Made by a program: the position numbers and the translations under genes
Notes under the pieces: generated by a model
Database searches by the model: none
Told to the model about the DNA's origin: nothing
What the model saw: the letters and a program-made list of their open reading frames with translations, nothing else
Part shown: positions 55,756 to 64,000 of the stretch, piece by piece
How the letters are laid out: each line of letters starts with the position of its first letter
Numbering within the stretch: position 1 is the first letter of the stretch
NCBI GenBank assembly: GCA_003988855.1
Contig: QYAI01000023.1
Location: 62,001 to 126,000 of the forward strand
Length of the DNA stretch: 64,000 nt
Direction of reading: 5' to 3'
From: Arachnopeziza araneosa
Taxonomy: Eukaryota; Ascomycota; Leotiomycetes; Helotiales; Arachnopezizaceae

Positions 55756-57087
55756 ATGATCATTCTATCTTCTTCTATTCTATCGTTGGCGCTCCTCGGA
55801 ATCGCGAGTTCCTTGGAACATGGAGATAGCTCTCTAAGCTCAAAGCATTTTCAACCCTTCTACCAGTCATGTCCACGAAGAGATTTGATCTCAAACTCCT
55901 GCTACTCCAGTCACGACCACGCGACAGAGTTCAATTCGTCGGTACCTATTGATATCGAGCCGCAACCATGGACAGCTGAGCCAGCATGCACAAATATGCC
56001 CAATACATCCCATCAGTTTTGCGCTTTTACATCTACGTCCCTCTACAACAACCGTGGCATCACCGTCGTCACCAAACCATTCATCGCCAACATCATAGGA
56101 AAGCAATCAGCGTTCTCCACCTCATCAAATTACACACCTTCCACCCTCTCTGAGCACGATACTCGTGATCCTCCGTTCGAGGTTCGAGATCTCCCAGGTC
56201 GAGGCAAAGGCGTCATTGCCACACGACGGATCGAACGCGGAGAGCTGATCTTCGCCCACGCCGCGATCGCCATGTTCCACAACGAGGCCGTCGACAAGGA
56301 TTTCCCCAATTACCTCTCTCACCACTCGCCCATTATGAAACAATCCATCAACCAACTTCCGCTCTCGAGCAAGGAAAAGTTTCTCGCCATGGCCGCCCAC
56401 TTTCCCGGGGAGCCGTACATCGAACGCATCTACACCAACACGTTCGGCTACTCGTTCGGCGGAGAAGAACACTCCGTCGTCGTTCCCGAGACGGCGAGAT
56501 TAAACCATGATTGTCGCCCCAACGCCATGTATTACTTTGATCCCAAGACGTTCCTGCATCACACACATGCCGCGCGAGCTATTCTCGCTGGTGAAGAGAT
56601 CACGATCACGTATGTAGATCCAGTGCAGACACGATTGAAGCGCCGGAGAGCCATCAATCACTCGTGGGGATTCGATTGCACCTGTTCGCTGTGCTCCCAG
56701 TCTCAGACATTTGTGAGGGAGTCAAATCGCAGGATCAGGTTAATCATGGAGCTGGATGAGGTTTTTGAAGAGACGAACAGAACCGCGGGACGCGTGGCGG
56801 GAAACGTTGAGATGGCTGAGATGCTGGTCGGGCTGTATGAGCTGGAGAGGTTGGATGCTACCGTGGCCGCTGGGTATAGATATGCGGCTCTGAGCTATAG
56901 TGCCGTCGGGAAAAAATGGGAGGCGTTGAAATTCGCAGCAAAGGCGGTGGAGACGGGGTTAGTAAACGATGGACCTCGGGATGCAGATGTCAGAGACATG
57001 ATGAGATTGCTAGACAATGTAGAGGAGCATTGGAGTTGGGGTGTGAATTTGATGGAAACAGTGGATGCCGAGAAAGGTTCAAACTAG
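55756..57087 (+). CDS. secreted SET-domain protein
   Basis: ATG 55756 (AAAATGA context) starts a signal peptide (MIILSSSILSLALLGIASS); an upstream extension starts only from TTG. The product is 443 residues without introns. After a Cys-containing N-terminal region, a SET domain runs from about residue 141 (FEVRDLPGRGKGVIATRRI) to the post-SET Cys cluster (FDCTCSLC, residues 307-313). It includes the hallmark RLNHDCRPNA (NHxC, 250-253) and GEEITITYVD (279-288). These residues bind S-adenosylmethionine and lysine in SET methyltransferases, so catalytic parts are retained. A helical C-terminal part follows (YRYAALSYSAVGKKWEAL). Signal peptide plus SET implies action in the secretory path or outside the cell, unlike nuclear histone methyltransferases. 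Substrate unknown. Confidence 0.85.
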   Translation: MIILSSSILSLALLGIASSLEHGDSSLSSKHFQPFYQSCPRRDLISNSCYSSHDHATEFNSSVPIDIEPQPWTAEPACTNMPNTSHQFCAFTSTSLYNNRGITVVTKPFIANIIGKQSAFSTSSNYTPSTLSEHDTRDPPFEVRDLPGRGKGVIATRRIERGELIFAHAAIAMFHNEAVDKDFPNYLSHHSPIMKQSINQLPLSSKEKFLAMAAHFPGEPYIERIYTNTFGYSFGGEEHSVVVPETARLNHDCRPNAMYYFDPKTFLHHTHAARAILAGEEITITYVDPVQTRLKRRRAINHSWGFDCTCSLCSQSQTFVRESNRRIRLIMELDEVFEETNRTAGRVAGNVEMAEMLVGLYELERLDATVAAGYRYAALSYSAVGKKWEALKFAAKAVETGLVNDGPRDADVRDMMRLLDNVEEHWSWGVNLMETVDAEKGSN

Positions 57088-57236
57088 TGCGAGGTTGGTT
57101 TTAATAACAGTAAAATTATCAGACTTCTTCAACTAAATGTCAAACAGACTACAGGTTCTCCCTTAGTTCCTGACCATGTCAAATTTCTCCCGCTCAAATT
57201 TCACTCGCTCAAATTTCAATCAGCTCTTACAGTCTC

Positions 57237-58143
57237 TCAAACCCTCTGAGCGGCCACAATGCCACCACCGTTCTGTCCCTGCACCACAGCAACAACCTCC
57301 AACCCAGAGTAGCCCATATTAGTCATCTGATCCATCCCCGGCAAAGCTAGCATCAGATTCCCACCCCTCCACTCGCCCAGCTTATGAATGCCCTTGACCA
57401 GATTCCCATGCACAATCTTCTTGCCCTTATTGGGACCCTTGCCCACCTTGACCGTCTGCTGCTTGGTATCGAAGAAGATGAGATTGACATCAAAGACCTC
57501 GTTCTCGGCCATGGTGGAGGTCATGGTCATGTTGTCGTCGTCGGAGGGGAGGGGACGGTCAGAGTCGATCTTGAGATCCGTCTCGTTGGTGTCGACGATG
57601 ATGTGCCAGTGCATCGAGGAGCGGAGTTGACGTGCTGAGGAGACAATCGACGGCACCTCGCCGTTGGCGCCTGTTCCATCCGCTAGACCATCTACAATAA
57701 CCTACACAGAACACTAATTAGCACACTCCCAGATCAAAACCAAAAAAAAAAAAAATCTCAACAAAAATATAAACAAAAACTTAAACAAAACCACCTACCT
57801 GCGGCGTAAAAACATTGTTCCTCCCCCACTTCCGCAGATATGCCTTCTGGCGATTATCCCAGGAGCGGCTCGCAAACGTGTCGGCCCAGCCCATGTGGTC
57901 GAAGTAGGTCACGTCGTAGGTCAGCAGCAGCAGGTTGGGGCCCATGGCAGCGGACTGGATGCCGGGGAGGGCGGGCGGGCAGGCGGCGCAGCCCTGCGAC
58001 TGGAAGAGCTCGACGACACTGAGCGGCTGGATGTCGATGAAGCAGGCGGCCGTGTGCTCGTGACCCGGCTCGTTCTCGAGGCTCATGGAGCAGGCGAGGG
58101 GGACGTCCTTCTTGCGGCGGAAGAGCTTCTTGAGGAGGGACAT
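57237..58143 (-). CDS. DUF1223 family protein, two exons
   Basis: ATG 58143, exon 1 57799-58143, a 96-nt intron (57702-57797, GTAGGT to GTAG), exon 2 57237-57701, 269 residues. The N-terminus is short and basic (MSLLKKLFRRKKD). The family core follows as VVELFQSQGCAACPPALPG, with the CxxC of a thioredoxin-like fold, then LLTYDVTYFDHMGWADTFAS and RQKAYLRKWGRNNVFTPQ. The splice adds VIVDG, completing the conserved PQVIVDG. The rest is typical (MHWHIIVDTNE, VKVGKGPNKGKKIVH, EVVAVVQGQNGGGIV). Bacterial members are secreted, whereas this fungal form lacks a signal peptide. No reaction is established; a redox role is inferred only from the fold. Confidence 0.88.
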
Positions 58144-58519
58144 GTTGGTGGTTTAGTGATGAGTTGGTTTGATCTATTTTGTGTTTGTAGATATGTCGTA
58201 GGTGCGATACTGATGCTAGTAGGATAGAAGTAACTGCTACTGCTGCTGATGACAGTAAAACCCAACGTCCACCCTCTCCATTTATACATCCCCATCACCA
58301 GCCCTCTACGTACATGGACCTTTTCCAATCCCCCATCCCAGTTTCCAAGACCAACATCTCTCCTCCCCAGCACCAATCACCAATGCCCAATCCCACCTGC
58401 CGCAAGCCAATTCCAAAGGCTGACCTCACCCTCAGCCCTCTGCCCCACAATCCTCCATCTGCACGCATCGTCTCTCTCGCACCATCCTCACCTCCCCTCA
58501 CCTCTCCTCCAACTTGGAA

Positions 58520-58981
58520 TCACACCAGCTCGCCAGGACCAGCTAGCGCTCCTGTCGTCGTCGTATATGCATGTGGTGGAATCAAATCGGAGCCCGCACC
58601 GGGGGTGGGCCCTAGCGAGCTTACGGCGCCCAGGGAACGGTGTTTCAGCCCGCGCCGCTGCACCTCGGGAGGGGATTCCACATCAGGATTTGGGAAGGTG
58701 ATTTGGGTTTCTGGTGTTGGCGTTGCGCTTGGGTGCGTGCAGGTCAGGTACGAGGTGGGATGCGGTTGTTGTAGAGCGTGATTCGTCCATGGTTGGGGAA
58801 TGAATTCGTGGATTTGATTTAGGGCTGAGATATGCAGGGGTAATGCCATGCGGCGCGAGAGGATGTCAAATTGTTGTTTGGCGCTTCTTTTCTCATTTAG
58901 AGATACAGTAATTGGAATACTTGGTGCAAGGGTTGGATCGATGTCTCGAATCTTGTGTCGAGAGTTATTACTCTGAGCCAT
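58520..58981 (-). CDS. hypothetical small protein, low confidence
   Basis: 153-codon frame from ATG 58981. Composition is rich in Pro, Ser, Thr and His with no recognised domain. Another frame on the opposite strand is also open here (58249-58781), so coding potential is ambiguous. It is listed because it is the only sizeable ATG-started frame between the DUF1223 gene and the next membrane protein gene. Confidence 0.3.
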   Translation of the reverse strand: MAQSNNSRHKIRDIDPTLAPSIPITVSLNEKRSAKQQFDILSRRMALPLHISALNQIHEFIPQPWTNHALQQPHPTSYLTCTHPSATPTPETQITFPNPDVESPPEVQRRGLKHRSLGAVSSLGPTPGAGSDLIPPHAYTTTTGALAGPGELV

Positions 58982-59261
58982 CAAGTGGAAACACTGTGAT
59001 CTAGTGACTTTCCTTTGCCAAGGAAATTGCAAGTTTTCTTGGCGTCAGATCGATGTAAGATATCGTGAAGATTATGTATCTTGGCTAGAGCCTAATGGAT
59101 CGAACCAAGCGGCTGTTGAATGACAGGTCGTCCTCTTGGCCGCGTAAAATATCCATTCGTACATCACTCGTTGATAAGTATGCTAGGCCTATAGCTAGTT
59201 GAGTGCAAGATAAATTGTAACTAGTCGTGTCCTTTAAACCATTTACTTATTGATTCCCAAG

Positions 59262-60725
59262 TTAAGGAGATTTAACCTCCTGTACAGTAATATTCTCATC
59301 TTTCTTAGGCTCGTTCTTAGTTTCGTTCTGAGTCTCGCTCTCCTTCTCTTTCTCAGTCTCGCTCTCAGTATCCTTCTGAGTCTCATTCTTAGTCTCTGTC
59401 TCTATCTCTGTCTTACTCTCGGTAGTCCGGTCTGTACTATCTGCTTGGTTTTTCGGCTGTGTTGTCGCATTGACTGACGTTCCAGTCTCACCAGCCTCTG
59501 CTGACTCACTCTGATGAATCTTGGTTTTATCTGATTCTATGCCAAGTAAGCGCCTCGACCCGCGACTACAAGACAGACTTGACTTACCAATAATCCAATA
59601 GATGGTCTGAAATAAGACAGGAACCCAGAGGAAGAGAGCAACTACTTGCCCAAACCCCCACTGGTTGTCTTCAAATTCGTCGCCTGTGATATGCTTCATG
59701 ATCGTCCTCTTCTGCTCCAACCGCACCAAGCAGTATATCACGGCGATGGAAAAGGCTGCTGGCGACACGGCGATGGCAAAAGTAATAACCAGGCCAATGA
59801 GCTCTAATATCGGCACTATGAAGTAGCAGATCGCGACGAATACCACAAGAGCAGCAATGATGATGCCGAATATAACCCCCAGATTATGAAGACTCGTCTT
59901 TTCATCAGCCCAGGACGAGACTATGCCATTCGGATCATTGACTTTCGGCAACGACAACCCATGAGGATGCGGGCTTTGGACGTATTGAAACCCAGGAAGG
60001 AGCGATCCATATCCAAATTTTGTACAAGCCGCAGCAAGCTGCTGGAGGCTCAAGTACGAAGCTTTGGAAGTGCGAAGATGGTGAACCAAGCCCATGTAGA
60101 GCGAGAAATCTATGAGGCCGTACAAAGTCACGACCATGATCCGCGGCGCCGAAGTCTCGATATCAGCGTCGTCTACGGCGTCTGGAGTAGGCTCGTCAGC
60201 TCCTCCGTCATAAAAACGAACGCAGGCACTGGTAACTATAGTTGCGAGCAATCCCAAGAACTGCATCGTCATCAGAGACTGCAGAAACGTGATTTCGTAA
60301 AACGGAGCATGCTGCTTGATCCGCACAATCGCGGCCACGGACACAGGGATCGTGAACTGGGCATTGGTATCGAGGAATACGTCGAGTGCTTGCCTCAGAT
60401 GCTTTCTCCGCAGGTCGGACTTGAAGACTTTGGTGTAGATGAGTGCGAAGACTGGATTGAAGAGGAAAACTAGGATCGCTTGGATGATGTATGAAGCATT
60501 GGCCTAGGAGGCACCCTTGTTAATGGGAAATATCTATGTGTGATGGAGGTCTTCACATACCCCAACCCCCGACAAATCCGGATTTCCGTAACCCCACGCG
60601 AGCGAACATACACCCGGACACTGTTTAATCGCGTTTGTGACATTGAGCGCTCCTGTCTCAGCTTGTATGAGAAAAGCGTTGATGGAAGTAAAATTGCAGC
60701 TGGCCGTGATATTGCTGCTCGACAT
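59262..60725 (-). CDS. multi-pass membrane protein with Thr/Glu/Lys-rich tail, three exons
   Basis: ATG 60725. Exons are 60561-60725, 59588-60503 and 59262-59536, with introns of 57 nt (60504-60560) and 51 nt (59537-59587), giving 451 residues. The short first exon has Cys residues (CPGVCSLAWGYGNPDLSG) typical of an outward-facing N-terminus. Several membrane segments follow: SYIIQAILVFLFNPVFALIY, LQSLMTMQFLGLLATIVTS, LGVIFGIIIAALVVFVAICYF, LIGLVITFAIAVSPAAFSI and VVALFLWVPVLFQTIYWII. The C-terminal 80 residues are low complexity, repeats of ETE, KTE, KNE and similar, presumably cytosolic. The second intron is a multiple of three with no stop, so retention would add 17 residues. Function is not recognised. 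Confidence 0.8.
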
Positions 60726-61240
60726 GTTATGGTTCTACGGTTGTCGGTTGTCGGTTGCGGGAGAACCAGAAAAAATTTTCGCGAGGGATGAACGGGAGTA
60801 TTGGAAGCGAGGTTGTATTATTGGATCAACTGCATATCGACGTGGCTGGTGACGTGGTAGGGATGAGATGTGCTACGGCCTATGCCTGAATAGTTGCCAT
60901 CTCCGAAGAGGTGCAGCCACTCACGAGCTGAGAATCAATTCGTAAGCATGTCGCTATTCGTCGTTATGTTGATACTCATAATTAATGAAAGGAGCCGTGA
61001 TACTTTATCACATTGCTATCTTTTTGTATGGCTCATATTTATCTAAGAAGGAGCTTACGAAAGGAGTTGTTGAGAGTAAGATTATTGTATCAGATAGATT
61101 GAAAGAGAGAAGGGAATCAAGAGTAGGCTTAAGTATTGATTTACATGAAGAATTCGCTATAGCTAAAACTATAACGGGTGGGTTCATCTACCCTACCGTC
61201 CTGGGGGGTCCTCTGTGACAATATATATCTCCTTTTTATC
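60726..61240. other. intergenic, no gene seen
   Basis: Upstream of the membrane protein and downstream of the Fungal_trans_2 gene. Nothing specific was noticed. Confidence 0.4.
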
Positions 61241-62951
61241 CTACAGACCATTTCCTCTGCGGAGTTCCGCAACGTATTGCACCTCAGTCCACAGAAGTCT
61301 ACCTCCTGAGCTACAAGCACTCCCCAGCCACAAAAATGTACTAAGAATAAGTTCAACACTCTCCCAGTCATGCAGATCTCTTCTCCTAGACGCCCGCGCT
61401 AATTCTAATATAAACCACGACCTCTCTAGTTTATCAAGCGCTGCAATACCACCAAGCACCAGAATCCAGAGGAGCCAGTCCGGATAATCAATTTTGATAG
61501 CCAGAGTATCGATTGAACTTTTGAGCCTAGTTACAAGATTTTGAAAGACAGCGTAATGATTCGGTACGGGTACCAGCGCAGCTGTACCATAGATTAAAGC
61601 AGAAATTCGACAGCATTCATACACATTTTTTTTATCGATGCTTAATTCGTCAAGTTCGCCAGCGGGAGGGAGAGACAGTAGCTTGTTCTGACATGCCGTT
61701 TTCGCTCTTGCAATCGTTCCAATTTTCACTCTGGTCGCCTTTCCTTCAATGTGACAATGGATGGCGAGGGTAATCGCGGCTATCGCATCGAAGACCTCAA
61801 GCATCTTATCGGTCAAGCCGAGATGTTTTATGTTTCGGAAACCTGCTCGCTTCCGTGATGCTGGGAATTGAGAGGAGGCCCAGGCTTGAATGGTAGCAAC
61901 TGGCTTCTCCCAGATTTTGAGTAATGGATAGAATGGCTTTGATGTTAATCTTGTGGCCGAGATAACGTCTGATCTATTGCCTTGTTAGCACTTGAATCTA
62001 CATGCCTATGGTGGAAACTGCTGCTCACGTCGCAATTGCATCGGCCAGACCAGCCAGCTCAAGATTATCCAGCCCCCCTCTGCGAGTGATGCAATGGCGG
62101 AGTGCGTGTAAGTGCTCGGGGATGTATCTCAAATTTCCATACACATTGATCCAGCCAAGGGAGACTAGGGGAGGATTAAAAGGGTGCCTCTTTCCTTCTG
62201 GCATGTCAATAACTTCATGAACAGCTAGACATAAAATTGCTAATATTACGTCATCCCCACAATTACATTTCGGGTTTGCCATAATCTCGCTCAGTTCCTT
62301 TATGACTGAAATCTTGTGCACTAAAGCTCGCGATGCATGAGGGAAGATTTGTGAAAACCGGAGATAATCCAGATGGACGGATCCAATGAAGATCAAAGTG
62401 TGGAATAAAAATGGTATCTGGAGGGCTGAAACAAACCAGGCTTTAGATATAGCATTAAGTTCGAGCTTTTTTGCGTCGTCTGGTACAAGCGCTGGCACCA
62501 GGGTCATTATTGCTTTAAAAAAATTAGATTCAAGCTCTGAAGATAATAAATGCAAGAAAGACGAGCTTGGTAGAGGTGGGGTTGTCTTACTGTGATCTAT
62601 GAGTTCATACACGTAGCCTTTCGGCTTGTTGATAGGAAGACATGCAAAAGGATCTATCCGTCCAGCGCCAAGACTTTTGAACAATGCCGTGAACTTATGC
62701 ACATCAGCACAATTCGAATCCTCATTGGCTAAACTTTCGAGAATTTCACCAAAGACTCCTGCTTTTGGCGCCAAGGAGAGGTATCGTGGCTGATCTGCGG
62801 CTTTCAGATGTTTGTTTTTTATCACCTGTTTGCGAACATGAGATCGGATCGTTGGTTGGCCACCTTTAGCCTTGACGGTTTGGTTCTGCGGCGTCTCAGC
62901 AACCCAAAGAAGGTCGTCGACAATCTTTTTGATGCCTGTGATTGGACACAT
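61241..62951 (-). CDS. Fungal_trans_2-type transcriptional regulator without zinc cluster
   Basis: Exon 1 62029-62951 (ATG 62951), a 55-nt intron (61974-62028, GTGAGC, CTAAC, ATAG) and exon 2 61241-61973, about 551 residues. The N-terminus has QPTIRSHVRKQVIKN, a short basic motif common before this domain, and then FTALFKSLGAGRIDPFACLPI and GYVYELIDHS, the recognisable opening of the fungal-specific Fungal_trans_2 domain. Helical segments and VSLGWINVYGNLRYIPEHL, then RRGGLDNLELAGLADAI, follow the family pattern. No Zn2Cys6 cluster is seen, as in many fungal paralogues. A different start about 58 nt upstream (ATG near 63009, another frame) could belong to a first exon. It presumably acts in the nucleus as a regulator, but no target is suggested by the context. 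Confidence 0.78.
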
Positions 62952-64000
62952 TCTTCGCAAAACCAAGGTAACAAGATATCCTGTCGTGGCATGGCAATTC
63001 AATGTCCATAAAATCGGTATTTAATAGTCAAGCCTGTATACATCAAATTCCTATCATCATTGTGGCTGTGCTCGGGGAATTTATGCTGCAGCCCGATGAA
63101 TGATCATGGAAATTCAAAGGTGGAGAAAGCCTCAGCCACCACCAATCTGCAGTTCACATCCAATTAAGCGACTGATAGCGTGGCTTAGACCGATGACATA
63201 AGTGGGATTCTTATCTGATGGTGTTCTAGATTGTCTTCTTTGACTCTAGGGTTACCATTGTGTTGCTCATGGTCCATACATCGTGCTTCCTCGCTCCCCC
63301 ACCCGTAAATGGAGGTTGGGGTAGAAGCCACACGGACGAGCCACACATGGAAAACACATGGCTACTAGGCCCCCCTGGTAGCTTGCGGGAGGCTATGTCA
63401 GGTACAGCAGTAATATTGCATTGGATGATGATTAAGATACAGTACCAGATCAGATCGTCGATAGATAGTATGTAGCTGAGTCAGAATTCACCATGCCCGA
63501 TCCAGACATCAATTTAACCAATAAGATGTCTCTTCAGGTTCAATTCCAAATACTCCACTAAATTATTTCTGCATGCTTTGTGTTCCACCTCTCATCTAAG
63601 AAGTACAAGCCTTGACTTTGGCTCGATTTGGAAAGTAAGAATTGAAATTCAGGTTACTCATTTCTCAATTAATATTGTCTCTGAATTCTAGATTTCTTTT
63701 GAGGCCCAGTTACAGAATATATCACTGAATATCTTTTCAGCTTCTGTTAGTTTTCCATTCAATCTCCTCTATGCTTCTATGCTTCCATCGTTTTGAAAGT
63801 TCCTTCTATTGCTTGATGTTATTGTTTTCCTACTCAAGCACTCCTTATCTGTGGAGTTATGAACACATTTCCCTGCACTTAAGCTTTAGTAAACTCCCCA
63901 TTAAACCTATTGTTAAGAGACAAATGCCTTCTTTTCCCCGATATAACCTACTTGGTGATCTTGATTAAGAATCGCTAAACATTGGATCACCTTCACCGCT
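62952..64000. other. intergenic to the window edge
   Basis: No supported gene. ORFs at 63260-63475 and 63771-63968 have no motifs. Rich in short AT tracts. Confidence 0.45.

Noticed and set aside
57840..58227. Plus-strand ORFs across the DUF1223 exon 1
   Set aside because: They are antisense to a well supported, spliced DUF1223 gene.
1..64000. CRISPR array, operon or prophage
   Set aside because: No regularly spaced repeats, ribosome binding sites or phage genes; introns throughout show a eukaryotic genome.

Overview
The window is chromosomal DNA of a filamentous ascomycete, most likely a Leotiomycete-type Pezizomycotina fungus. The evidence is short introns (mostly 47-96 nt) with GTRNGT-like donors and CTRAY branch sites, monocistronic genes on both strands, and characteristic families: HET domain, Zn(II)2Cys6, 2EXR, Fungal_trans_2, FAS1 and the large P-loop/RING/patatin family. 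No rRNA, convincing tRNA, CRISPR array or bacterial operon was seen.

Layout. 0-10 kb: the 3' end of a coiled-coil gene, a HET gene fragment, a small zinc-cluster locus, two intact hypothetical genes (the minus-strand one with a cysteine/histidine-rich C-terminus), then a HET gene ruined by nonsense codons. 10-20 kb: a maltose/alpha-glucoside-type MFS transporter with a promoter containing CreA-like motifs, a membrane-anchored LRAT/PPPDE-like protein, a fragment of a berberine-bridge oxidoreductase and a large membrane protein. 20-31 kb: a five-exon flavin L-amino-acid oxidase, a Zn2Cys6 regulator, an intact MYND-HET fusion, a small membrane protein and the decayed tail of a beta-lactamase-like hydrolase. 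32-40 kb: a 2EXR protein, a secreted FAS1 protein with a repeat-rich insert, an unexplained GC-rich block and a second large membrane protein. 41-48 kb: a decayed transporter/FAD-monooxygenase pair; the transporter carries an apparently complete Tc1/mariner-type (DDE_3) transposon inside its first intron; then a decayed rhodopsin-like membrane protein. 48-55 kb: a large pseudogene of P-loop NTPase, RING and patatin phospholipase architecture beside a HET-domain ORF on the same strand. 55-64 kb: a secreted SET-domain protein, a DUF1223 protein, a membrane protein and a Fungal_trans_2 regulator.

Two themes stand out. First, there is unusual density of fungal self/non-self recognition or cell-death type genes: four HET loci plus the NLR-like patatin locus. 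Most are broken. Second, many lesions are stop codons explained by C:G to T:A transitions (for example TGG to TGA/TAG), the direction produced by repeat-induced point mutation, with a few 1-nt indels besides. Intact housekeeping-like genes sit between these decayed accessory genes. Exon joins were derived by hand from splice signals and frame continuity; functions come from motif recognition without database searches.
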